Shown here piece by piece: positions 43,367-50,959 of a stretch of DNA of 64,000 nt. Location: positions 144,848 through 208,847 of the forward strand of contig DIAF01000011.1 of NCBI GenBank assembly GCA_002414665.1. The letters run 5' to 3'. This DNA comes from Halieaceae bacterium UBA5085 (GTDB lineage Bacteria > Pseudomonadota > Gammaproteobacteria > Pseudomonadales > Halieaceae). The notes beneath the pieces were generated by a model. It was not told the DNA's origin. It did no database searches and saw only the letters and a program-made list of their open reading frames with translations. Position numbers and translations under genes: made by a program. Numbering within the stretch: position 1 is the stretch's first letter; each line of letters opens with the position of its first letter.

Positions 43367-44380
43367 TCAAGCGAGAACCTCCAGCCCGCGTTCAATGCAC
43401 CACAGGGCTGAGAGTCCCCCCAGCAGGTACACCGGTACTGGCTCAAGGCGGCTGCGCCAGGGTGCAATAGCGCGGTGTAGCAACCACCACAGCGCCAGCA
43501 CCGCCAGGATAAACGTGATCTGCCCTGCCTCGATGCCGAGGTTGAAAAACAGCAGCGCCAGCGGCAGCTTGCCCTCGGGCAAGCCGGTTGCGGCCAGTGC
43601 GCCGGCAAAGCCCATGCCGTGCAGCAGCCCAAACCCCGCCGCCAGCCACCAGGGATGCCGCCGTGAAAAACTCTGCTGGTTGGGCGACGTCAGGGCGAGC
43701 GCCAGCCAGAAAATACTCAGGGCGATGGTGAATTCAACCAGCGCCACCGGATAGTTGAAGAACCCCAGTGTCACCAAAGACAGAGTGATGCTGTGACCTA
43801 CGGTAAATGCCGTGATGGTCCAGAGCAGGCGTTTGCCGCCACCGACCAGCAGGAGCAGGCCAAACACAAACAACAGATGATCGATGCCCCGCCAGATATG
43901 GTCAATGCCCAGTACGCTGTACTTGCCCATCACGCGCGCTGCGCTGGGCGCCTCCGGCACGATAAAGGACGGCTGTTCCGCGGTGAGCACCTGCTGGTAT
44001 TGACGGCCGTCCTGCAGGTTGAGCATGAGCATCACGGAAGCCTGGTTGGCGGCGAGGCCCTCGACGGCAAGGCGCTGTCCTACAAGCCGAGCGCGGTCAT
44101 CGCCAGCGCAGGTGAGCTGCAGAGTGGTTACCAGTCCGGTGCCCTCTGGCTGTGTCGGGCTGGTTGAGAGCACGCGGCAGTGCTCGGGCCAGACGGGCGC
44201 CAGGGGCACGGGACTGCTGCTTTGCGCCGGTGTTTTCCACACCACGTTGTAGTCACCCGAATCCAGTTCGGTCAGCTGCATCAGGGTAGGTGCGAAGCGG
44301 TGTGCCTGAGCTGCAACCGGCATCAGGGTCAGCAGGAGCGCGACGCACAGCGTGAACAGTTGGCAACGTATGATCATCAC
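43367..44380 (-). CDS. HupE/UreJ-family membrane protein
   Basis: The 337-residue protein has a signal peptide, an extracytoplasmic domain of about 140 residues, and six or so helices. The C-terminal part contains the HupE/UreJ-2 motifs GIDHIWRGIDHLLFVFGLLL, FTVGHSITLSL and GLLHGMGFAGAL, rich in histidines that could bind nickel or another metal. It overlaps the prolyl isomerase gene by 4 bases. No hydrogenase or urease genes are nearby. Confidence 0.85.
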   Translation of the reverse strand: MMIIRCQLFTLCVALLLTLMPVAAQAHRFAPTLMQLTELDSGDYNVVWKTPAQSSSPVPLAPVWPEHCRVLSTSPTQPEGTGLVTTLQLTCAGDDRARLVGQRLAVEGLAANQASVMLMLNLQDGRQYQQVLTAEQPSFIVPEAPSAARVMGKYSVLGIDHIWRGIDHLLFVFGLLLLVGGGKRLLWTITAFTVGHSITLSLVTLGFFNYPVALVEFTIALSIFWLALALTSPNQQSFSRRHPWWLAAGFGLLHGMGFAGALAATGLPEGKLPLALLFFNLGIEAGQITFILAVLALWWLLHRAIAPWRSRLEPVPVYLLGGLSALWCIERGLEVLA

Positions 44381-45333
44381 AGGCGGAACTCGTACTGGGC
44401 TGCAAGTCTGTCGATTCCGGCCCGCAGAGCGTGGTTGCGCGCCTGCTGGACAAGGTCGCGGGCGAGTTGTTCGCGTACTTCCTCCAGGCGTGCCGGCCGT
44501 GCCGGGCTAACCTCATCGAGCCACACCAGATGCCATCCGAACGCCGACCTGAGTGGACCGATCCAAACGCCGGGAGCCATTGATTCGCCTGCCAGCTTGT
44601 CAACGAAGACGGCCCCGAAGATACGTGCCAGCTGTTCCGGAGTCTGGTGGCGGAAGGAATAGCCGTGCAGGAACGGTGAGCTCAGGGGTAGCGCCTGCTG
44701 CGGGGTCATGGCGCCGTCGCGGATGCGCCTGGCAATGGAGGGCACGTCGGACTCGCGCTCACGGTTGAAGTACAGGTGCTGCAGGGAGTAGCGGGGCGGG
44801 CGCTCCAGTTCGACGCTGCGCGTCTTGAATGCGGCCAGGATTTCCTCGTCGGTGGGTGCAGCGGGCGGGTTGCTGGCCACGATCAACTGCTCCATGACCT
44901 GAATCATGCGGCGGCGCACGACTTCATCGCTCAGGTGCAGACGCATTTCCAGTGCCTGCTCGAACAGGTCAGCGTCAGATTTATTGGCATCGGCCAGCCC
45001 GAGGAAGCGCAGATTCAGTAACAGCCGCTGTTGTACCACGGGGTCGTGGCGGTGCAGGTCCAGTGTCAGTGCGCGCTGGAACAGCATGTCCTGTTCCAGC
45101 TCGGTGCGTTTCATGCCCGCAAGCTCTTCAGGATTGGGCGTGCGCCCGGTCAATGCCACCCACTGGTCGGTGAGGGTATCAATGCGCGACTGTGGCAGGG
45201 GGCCGACCACCGGGTAGGGCGCCGGGAACAGCCGGGCCTGAAGCAGGTACAGCACTACGCCGAGCAGAAGGAAGTGGAGCCAGGGTGCGCGCAGAATTGC
45301 GGGGCGTAGTACCATCCAGCGGAAACGTGTCAT
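44377..45333 (-). CDS. Membrane-anchored parvulin-type peptidyl-prolyl isomerase
   Basis: The 318-residue protein has one N-terminal transmembrane helix (PWLHFLLLGVVLYLLQ) and a periplasmic body. The rotamase domain shows SLQHLYFNRERESDV and WIGPLRSAFGWHLVWLDEV, the latter typical of parvulins. The helical region before it resembles SurA/PpiD chaperone parts. It is coupled to the HupE-like gene downstream, a pairing seen in several marine bacteria. Confidence 0.85.
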   Translation of the reverse strand: MTRFRWMVLRPAILRAPWLHFLLLGVVLYLLQARLFPAPYPVVGPLPQSRIDTLTDQWVALTGRTPNPEELAGMKRTELEQDMLFQRALTLDLHRHDPVVQQRLLLNLRFLGLADANKSDADLFEQALEMRLHLSDEVVRRRMIQVMEQLIVASNPPAAPTDEEILAAFKTRSVELERPPRYSLQHLYFNRERESDVPSIARRIRDGAMTPQQALPLSSPFLHGYSFRHQTPEQLARIFGAVFVDKLAGESMAPGVWIGPLRSAFGWHLVWLDEVSPARPARLEEVREQLARDLVQQARNHALRAGIDRLAAQYEFRL

Positions 45334-45400
45334 GTTATTCGGGGCCGCAATGGTCGCATCCCCGGAAATGAAAGGGTAGTGTCAATATGGTTTTTTCGCT

Positions 45401-45994
45401 GTGAATCATCTGGCCCATGCACGGCTTTCGGGCGCCGACCCGCTGCACTGCGTGGGGAATGTCACCGGGGACTTCATCAAAGGGCCACTGGCACCACAGG
45501 GCCTGGCTGCGAAGCTTCGCGAAGGGGTGCAGCACCATCGTCTGATCGACCGCTATACCGATGATCATGCGGTCACGCGGGAATTGCGGGAACTGTTTGC
45601 GCCGCCGTTCAGGCGCTATGCCAACATTCTGCTGGACGTGGCCTTTGACTACTTCCTCATTCAGCACTGGCAGCGGTTTGCCGGTATTCGGCGAGCCGCC
45701 TTCGTTGGTAACGTTTACGACCTGCTACTGGAGTATCGCCACGAGCTGCCTGCGCCTCTCGCCGAGGTGACCCCGCGCCTTGTCGCCCACGACTGGCTCA
45801 GCCGCTGCGAATCCCTCGACGGAATTGAGAGCACGCTGCGGGGCCTGTCCGGGAGATTGCAGCGCCGCAATCCGCTGGCGGATGGCGCAGCGGAAATCAA
45901 TCGTCACGCGGCGCAGATTGAGGCGGGTTTTCTCGCCTTCTTTCCGCAGGCTCTTGCGTTTTCTGATGCATTGACGACGGGCTCCCGGAATTAA
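45401..45994 (+). CDS. acpH: Acyl carrier protein phosphodiesterase
   Basis: AcpH removes the phosphopantetheine group from holo-ACP. The 197-residue HD-like protein starts with NHLAHARLSG and has VTGDFIKG and VQHHRLIDRYTDDH, with conserved metal-binding residues, then LLDVAFDYFLIQHW. The start is GTG at 45401. It diverges from the isomerase gene. Confidence 0.93.
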   Translation: MNHLAHARLSGADPLHCVGNVTGDFIKGPLAPQGLAAKLREGVQHHRLIDRYTDDHAVTRELRELFAPPFRRYANILLDVAFDYFLIQHWQRFAGIRRAAFVGNVYDLLLEYRHELPAPLAEVTPRLVAHDWLSRCESLDGIESTLRGLSGRLQRRNPLADGAAEINRHAAQIEAGFLAFFPQALAFSDALTTGSRN

Positions 45995-46063
45995 GCGGAT
46001 TCGGGCTGGTTTTTTCCACCCAGACCCCTATGATTAAGCGAAACTAACAGGGGAGAGCAGTAC

Positions 46064-46495
46064 GTGGGCGCACAAATCACGGTGAAAGACGGGGGTGGTA
46101 TCGGTGCTTTTCTGGGGCGTTTTCCCTGGGTGCTGCTGGTGGTGGCTTATCCGGTGCTGCTCTACCAGTTCGAGGTCGACATGGCGGCACAACTGCACTT
46201 TGGCTTTGTGTATATCGGGTTGGGCGTCTTCGTTCTGTTCGTCGAGTTCTTCAAGTCGGGTGATATCAACACGGCCTCGTTCTTTTTTGACCTGCTCTGG
46301 TCAATCACTGCGGTGATGCTGGGTACAGCACTGCTTACCTGGTTCCTGATCGAGGGCAACAGCAGCAATGGGCCCGGCTGGCAACAGGTGAACTATTTCC
46401 ACTGGTTCGGCTGTGCCATTGTGCTGGGCGACGCCATTATCAGTCCATTCAATGCCTTCCGCACCGCGCTGCGCAATCTCGGGTTGGGTGCCTGA
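46064..46495 (+). CDS. Conserved integral membrane protein of unknown function
   Basis: The 143-residue protein has four hydrophobic segments (FPWVLLVVAYPVLLYQFEV, FGFVYIGLGVFVLFVEFF, DLLWSITAVMLGTALLTWFL, WFGCAIVLGDAIISPFNAF). GTG 46064 follows GGGGAGAG. No family function recognised. It lies between acpH and the sbtA region. Confidence 0.75.
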   Translation: MGAQITVKDGGGIGAFLGRFPWVLLVVAYPVLLYQFEVDMAAQLHFGFVYIGLGVFVLFVEFFKSGDINTASFFFDLLWSITAVMLGTALLTWFLIEGNSSNGPGWQQVNYFHWFGCAIVLGDAIISPFNAFRTALRNLGLGA

Positions 46496-46564
46496 GATGG
46501 CTTGACGGTAACGACCGGGAACACCTGTGGATCAGGAGCGCCGGGATGCAATGCTGTCACAATT

Positions 46565-46600
46565 GTTCGTTTTAACCGAACGGTAAATAATAAATATTCT
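46565..46600 (+). promoter_or_regulatory. sbtA promoter with overlapping palindromic operator
   Basis: A TTAACC -35 (46572-46577) and TATTCT -10 (46595-46600) have exactly 17 bases between. The -35 lies inside an inverted repeat, GTTCG at 46565-46569 and CGAAC at 46577-46581. A LysR-type regulator such as CbbR/CcmR would be a plausible binder, but no such gene is in the window. Confidence 0.5.
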
Positions 46601-46631
46601 ATTTTACTTGAGGTTATCGTGAGAGCAACAT

Positions 46632-46659
46632 GCCTTTCCAACGCAACTGTTGGAAAGGC
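46632..46659 (+). promoter_or_regulatory. Hairpin burying the sbtA ribosome binding site
   Basis: GCCTTTCCAAC (46632-46642) pairs perfectly with GTTGGAAAGGC (46649-46659) over a 6-base loop. The 3' arm contains the GGAAAGG Shine-Dalgarno sequence, 4 bases from the sbtA ATG. When folded, translation should be blocked. Confidence 0.7.
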
Positions 46660-46662
46660 TTT

Positions 46663-47670
46663 ATGGAACTCATACTCGATTTCTTGTCCCGCTTCCTGGT
46701 TCAGTTTCAGTCGCCCGCACTGGCGTTTCTGGTCGGCGGCATGTTGTTGGCCGCATTTCGCAGCAAACTGGAAATACCGGATGCCATTTATCAGTTCTGC
46801 GTGTTCATGCTGTTGATGCGTATCGGGTTGGAGGGCGGTTTGGAAATTCGCGACGCCGAGCTGGCCGACATGCTGTTGCCGGCGATTATCGCGGTGGTCG
46901 TGGGTTGTGCCATCGTTCTGGTGGGCACTGTGGTGCTGTCTTACCTGCCTGGCGTGAAGACCGATGACGCGATTGCGACCGCGGGGCTGTTCGGTGCGGT
47001 GAGCGCCTCCACACTGGCCGCGGCCATGGTGATGCTGGAGGAACAGGCGGTGACGTACGAAGCCTGGGTGCCTGCGCTCTATCCTTTTATGGACATACCG
47101 GCACTGATTGTCGCGATCGTGCTGGCCAACCTGTATCTGGCACGGAAGAAGGAGGGCGCCAGGGCCAAAACAAGAATCTGGCCCATCATCACCAGCAGCC
47201 TGCGCGGATCGGCACTCAGCGCGCTGCTTCTGGGTCTGGCGCTGGGCCTGTTCACGCGGCCGGAGATTGTCTATGAAGGCTTCTACGATCCCCTGTTTCG
47301 CGGCTTGCTGTCGGTGCTGATGCTGACCATGGGCATGGAAGCCTACACGCGCCTGAACGAGCTGCGCAAGGTGGCGCACTGGTATGCGGTGTATGCGACC
47401 CTGGCGCCGCTGGTGCACGGCTTGATTGCATTCGGCCTCGGCTATGTCGCACATGTCTTAACCGGGTTTAGTCCGGGTGGCGTGATTCTGCTTGCCGTGA
47501 TGGCGGGGTCCAGTTCCGATATCTCCGGTCCGCCGACTCTGCGCGCCGCGATACCCTCAGCCAATCCCTCGGCGTACATCGGGTCTTCTACAAGTGTCGG
47601 CACTCCTATTGCCATCGCTGTCGGTATCCCGCTGTATGTGGCGCTGGCTCAGGCTGTGTTTGGTGTTTAG
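46663..47670 (+). CDS. sbtA: Sodium-dependent bicarbonate transporter SbtA
   Basis: SbtA imports HCO3- with Na+ across the inner membrane. The 335-residue protein has two inverted repeats of five helices; conserved blocks are LMRIGLEGGLEIRD, GLFGAVSASTLAAAMVMLEE and AGSSSDISGPPTLRAAIP then PSANPSAYIG. The last holds the substrate and sodium site. ATG 46663 (MELILDFL) is chosen because its Shine-Dalgarno sits in the hairpin; ATG 46630 lies in the hairpin's 5' side and is less likely. It pairs with the PII-like regulator 82 bases downstream. Heterotrophs may use it for anaplerotic carboxylation. Confidence 0.9.
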   Translation: MELILDFLSRFLVQFQSPALAFLVGGMLLAAFRSKLEIPDAIYQFCVFMLLMRIGLEGGLEIRDAELADMLLPAIIAVVVGCAIVLVGTVVLSYLPGVKTDDAIATAGLFGAVSASTLAAAMVMLEEQAVTYEAWVPALYPFMDIPALIVAIVLANLYLARKKEGARAKTRIWPIITSSLRGSALSALLLGLALGLFTRPEIVYEGFYDPLFRGLLSVLMLTMGMEAYTRLNELRKVAHWYAVYATLAPLVHGLIAFGLGYVAHVLTGFSPGGVILLAVMAGSSSDISGPPTLRAAIPSANPSAYIGSSTSVGTPIAIAVGIPLYVALAQAVFGV

Positions 47671-47752
47671 AAGCGGTGCTATGCTGCAAATCAACGACTT
47701 CTGAGGAGCGGTTGGCACCGCCTCCGAGGAGCAACACAAGAGGACGCGACGC

Positions 47753-48067
47753 ATGACATTCAAGGCAGCGAAAGTGGTGATCATCACCGAGAAAGTGATC
47801 CTGGAACAAGTGGCGCAGATCATCGAGTCCCTGGGCGCTACGGGGTATACGGTGTTTGCTGCAGGCGGGAAAGGGAGTCGCGGAGTGCGCCCCGCAGGAC
47901 GCGCCGCTGTCGTTGACGGCTTCAGTAATGTGCAGATCGAGGTTATCACGGCCACCCATGAAACCGCGGAAAAAATTGCTGTAGAGGTTGCGGATCGGTT
48001 CTTCCAGAATTATTCGGGCATAACCTACCTGGAGGATGTGGAGATCCTGCGTTCGCACAAGTTCTAA
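47753..48067 (+). CDS. sbtB: PII-like regulator SbtB
   Basis: SbtB is a trimeric PII-like protein that binds adenyl nucleotides and controls SbtA. The 104-residue protein has the ferredoxin-like start KAAKVVIITEKVILEQVAQI, a T-loop segment (KGSRGVRPAGRAAVVDGFSN) and a nucleotide-binding C-terminus (YLEDVEILRSHKF). The canonical PII uridylylation tyrosine is absent, and there is no C-terminal cysteine-pair redox loop as in cyanobacterial SbtB. It follows sbtA and is likely co-transcribed, ending at a strong terminator. Confidence 0.85.
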   Translation: MTFKAAKVVIITEKVILEQVAQIIESLGATGYTVFAAGGKGSRGVRPAGRAAVVDGFSNVQIEVITATHETAEKIAVEVADRFFQNYSGITYLEDVEILRSHKF

Positions 48068-48093
48068 AGGTCGGCGGCGCCCGGTACGAAGGC

Positions 48094-48129
48094 AAAAAAA
48101 CCCCGGGCAACAGACTTGCCCGGGGTTTT
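48094..48129. terminator. Bidirectional terminator after sbtB
   Basis: A perfect 14-bp stem (48097-48110 with 48116-48129) closes on a CAGAC loop, flanked by A run on the left and TTTT on the right, so it can work on both strands. It marks the end of the core region before the second island. Confidence 0.93.
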
Positions 48130-48424
48130 GATTTGGCGGTGGGCCAGTCGATTTTTTTGAGAACGATTGAGACAAGCTGAGACAATAACTAATTGAAAAA
48201 ATTGGTATTCGTAAAAATGGTGTGTCCTGACCTGTCTCATAAAATGTCATGAAATAGTATCATTTATGGCGGGAATATTGGCGGGTTGAAGTATACTTGG
48301 AATAATTTGGAGGTTTAGGATCCCTTATATGACAAACGTTGGAGGGATTTATTGCGGTTTTTTTGCTATGTCGTTGAAAGGCTAGACGTTTGTGATGCGA
48401 GGTTCGAATCCCTAAAGGTGCAAA
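48130..48424. other. Left junction region of the second island
   Basis: No gene is supported in these 295 bases. Two TGAGACA copies (48168-48174, 48178-48184) and an inverted TGTCTCA (48233-48239) precede the integrase and may be its arm-type binding sites. Just before the integrase start, GAGGTTCGAATCCC (48400-48413) resembles a tRNA T-arm, but no tRNA surrounds it. Confidence 0.45.
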
Positions 48425-49702
48425 ATGCCTAAAAAAGTCCGTGAAATGAGCGCTACTGAGCTTCGTCGGATGGCAAAGCCAGGGATGTTCGCAGTGGGCG
48501 GAGTATCTGGCCTGCATGTGGTTGTTACCCAAGCCGGCGCAAAGTGCTGGATTCTGCGCACAATGGTCGGTGAACGGCGCCGGGAAATTGGGTTGGGGGG
48601 CTTCCCAGAAGTGCCGCTGGCGGAAGCTCGAAACAGGGCCCGGGAACTTAAGGAAAAGATACGACGGGGCATTGATCCGGTACAGGAGCGTAAGGATCAT
48701 CGTCTCAAGCTTGTGAGATCTAACGCCCGTAGCCTCAGTTTTGCGGAGGCCGCCAAGCGTTGCCATGCCGTGAAAGCACAAGAGTTCAAGAACGCCAAGC
48801 ATGCCGCCCAGTGGCTGACCACACTGGAACGGTACGTTATCCCACAGCTGGGGAAGTTGCCCGTGGCTGAAATCGACACCCCCCAGGTACTGGCGGTATT
48901 GCAGCCGATATGGGCGGTGGTGCCAGAGACTGCCAGTCGTGTGCGCCAACGCATGGCTGCGGTGTTTGACTGGTCAAGAGCCGCAAAGATACGCACAAGA
49001 CCCAATCCGGCAGCGTGGAAAGATTGCCTGGAGCCACTGCTTCCCGCTACTGCCAAGTTGCGCAAAACCGCAGGGAAGGCCCGCAAGCACCACGCCGCAC
49101 TCCCCGTGTCCGATGTGCCTCGCCTGATGGCCGATCTTTGCGCCCGGGACGCCCCCAGCCCCCACGCGTTACGATTTGCCATTCTGACTGCTGCGCGTTC
49201 CAGGGAGGTCAGGCTGGCAACGTGGAATGAAATCGACCTGGACGCCGCTGTGTGGCGCCTCAGTGCGGACCGCATGAAGGCCGACAAGCCGCATGTGGTT
49301 CCGCTGTCTTGCGCCGCTGTGGACTTGCTGATGTCGCTCCCGCGGGACAATCCTGCCCGATTGGTATTTCCAAACAGCAAAGGCTTGGAGCTGTCGGATA
49401 TGGCGCTATCCAAGTTGCTGAAGGACGTCCATGCAGCAGATCTTAAGAACCACGGCCCCGGGTACATTGACCCACAACTCGACCGGATCGCAACGCCCCA
49501 CGGTACCGCACGTTCCAGTTTCAAAGACTGGTGCCGCCAGCACAACCGATTTCCCGATGAGTGGTCGGAGCTGGCGCTGGCTCACGTCAATAGTGACCAG
49601 ACTAGGGCTGCGTACGCCCGTGGAGAGCTTTTAGAGGAACGGCGGGGCATGATGGAGGCGTGGGGACGGTATTGCGAGCCTGCGCGTTCGCCTTCCACGT
49701 GA
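48425..49702 (+). CDS. P4-type tyrosine integrase of the second island
   Basis: The 425-residue recombinase has the DUF4102 domain (GGFPEVPLAEARNRARELKE) and a catalytic domain with Arg in LTAARSREVRLATW, His-x-x-Arg in TPHGTARSSFKDW, His in LAHVNSDQ and the Tyr nucleophile in TRAAYARGEL. It resembles the integrase at 33-34 kb throughout but is clearly a different lineage (for example, the insertion DLKNHGPGYIDPQLDRIA). It should mediate island excision. Confidence 0.94.
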   Translation: MPKKVREMSATELRRMAKPGMFAVGGVSGLHVVVTQAGAKCWILRTMVGERRREIGLGGFPEVPLAEARNRARELKEKIRRGIDPVQERKDHRLKLVRSNARSLSFAEAAKRCHAVKAQEFKNAKHAAQWLTTLERYVIPQLGKLPVAEIDTPQVLAVLQPIWAVVPETASRVRQRMAAVFDWSRAAKIRTRPNPAAWKDCLEPLLPATAKLRKTAGKARKHHAALPVSDVPRLMADLCARDAPSPHALRFAILTAARSREVRLATWNEIDLDAAVWRLSADRMKADKPHVVPLSCAAVDLLMSLPRDNPARLVFPNSKGLELSDMALSKLLKDVHAADLKNHGPGYIDPQLDRIATPHGTARSSFKDWCRQHNRFPDEWSELALAHVNSDQTRAAYARGELLEERRGMMEAWGRYCEPARSPST

Positions 49703-49760
49703 GCTGTGACGGTGCCTAGAGAGCGTCGACGTCAGAGTTTTCCTCACTAGCTGCCGGATC

Positions 49761-49958
49761 CTAAGCCCGCCCCGAGTATTCACTATATTTTAAAAACAAT
49801 ATCGTAGGCTTAATCTCAACAGACATTTTAGCATTTACGACAAGCTTGGCTGTGAACTGCTGTACGGCTTCATCAATGATCGTAGCGGACTCCATTTGGG
49901 CCTCGACCGGAACAAGCGAGACAAACCCGTAAAATTCGAGGTTTGGAGCCTTCGACAA
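49761..49958 (-). CDS. Doubtful short ORF left of the kinase remnant
   Basis: A 65-residue frame with a TTG start (LEFYGFVSLVPVEAQMESAT..., KMSVEIKPTILFLKYSEYSG). Composition looks protein-like, but there is no good ribosome binding site and no family. The surrounding 49703-50017 holds nothing else I can name; it may be a fragment left by rearrangement. Confidence 0.25.
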   Translation of the reverse strand: MSKAPNLEFYGFVSLVPVEAQMESATIIDEAVQQFTAKLVVNAKMSVEIKPTILFLKYSEYSGRA

Positions 49959-50017
49959 ATCCGGGGCGATTTAAACTAATATTTGCCTTGATCTTGTCAG
50001 TCGCTTGGGAGAAAGGT

Positions 50018-50883
50018 TCAGGTCGTGTAGGGCAAAAAGAGCGTAAATGTGGTTTTATTCTGGGCTGAGGCCGCCTCCACGCGGCCACCGTGAGCCTTCA
50101 CTATGGAACGCACAATGGCCAGACCAAGCCCAGCGCCTTCGCTCTGTCGCGTTCTGGAAGGGTCAACACGGTAAAATCGGTCGAAGATTTTGGCCAGGTG
50201 CTCAGCGGGTATCCCCGGGCCAGGGTTCTGCACGCTCAGTGAGACCTCATGATTAGATGCTGCGGCCAACCGAATCTGCACGCGCCCACCGGAGGGCGTG
50301 TGGCGAATGGCATTGGACAGCAGATTCGAAATAGCCCGCCGCAGCATAGCGCGGTCGCCCTGTATAGTTGGCACCTGCCCTTCCAGTGCCAGAACAATCT
50401 GGCGCTCTTCCGCCAGCGCTCCAAAAAAGTCGAACAGCTCACTGGCCTCACTGGCCAGGTTCAACGTCACCTCAACCGGCTTGAGCAGGCCATGGTCACT
50501 CTTGGCTAGCCACAACATATCGTTGACCATTTTGGCCAGCCGCTCTTGTTCTTCCAGATTGGAATACAGGAGTTCGCGGTACTCCTCTAACGATCTGGCC
50601 CTACCCAACCCAACTTGGGTTTGTGTAATAAGATTGGTCAGAGGCGTACGCAATTCGTGGGCGATATCCGCCGAAAAGTGCGACAAACGAGCAAAGCTGT
50701 CTTCAAGGCGGCCGATCATGTGGTTAAAGGAAGTGACCAGGCCCTGCAACTCCGTTGGGGCAATAGAGGGATCAAGGCGCACATGGAGCCTGTCGGCCTG
50801 TATATCACCCATTCTTTCGGAAAATCCACGCAGGGGGGCATGTGCCTGGTAAACGCCATACCATGCAGCTAAAAGGACCAGCG
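50018..50883 (-). pseudogene. Truncated heavy-metal sensor histidine kinase (3' part)
   Basis: About 288 residues remain: end of the second transmembrane helix (LVLLAAWYGVYQAHAPLRG), HAMP, H-box FSADIAHELRTPLTNLITQT, N-box NLLSNAIRHTPSGGR and G-box GAGLGLAIVRSIV. Roughly 190 N-terminal residues, including the sensor domain, are lost. The break coincides with the GGGG end of the Tn3-family element. The protein closely resembles the complete CopS at 58.4-59.8 kb, so it is a paralogue of that kinase. No partner response regulator is attached. Residual translation could start inside the transposon end. Confidence 0.85.
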
Positions 50884-50959
50884 GGGGCATTTGAACGAAA
50901 ACCTACGGTTTTGAGTCCCAGACCCTCCGCGTAACCGTAGGTTTCCGAATAACTACCCC
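50884..50959. repeat. Tn3-type terminal repeat plus internal inverted copy
   Basis: Two 27-base segments beginning GGGG (50884-50910 forward, 50933-50959 reverse) are 21/27 identical, with a perfect 12-bp core (AAACCTACGGTT at 50899-50910, inverted at 50933-50944). The left one is oriented as a Tn3-family terminus at the kinase break. The right one overlaps the tnpA stop codon and points the wrong way for a terminus. Confidence 0.65.

Noticed and set aside
46632..46659. Intrinsic terminator before sbtA
   Set aside because: The sbtA ATG begins 4 bases after the stem and there is only a short CTTTAT stretch; ribosome-site sequestration explains the hairpin better.
48395..48420. tRNA gene at the second island junction
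   Set aside because: Only a T-loop-like sequence is present; flanking bases do not pair into T, anticodon or acceptor stems.
47606..48949. Minus-strand frames opposite sbtB and the second integrase
   Set aside because: They cross the strong bidirectional terminator and two conserved genes, without start signals.
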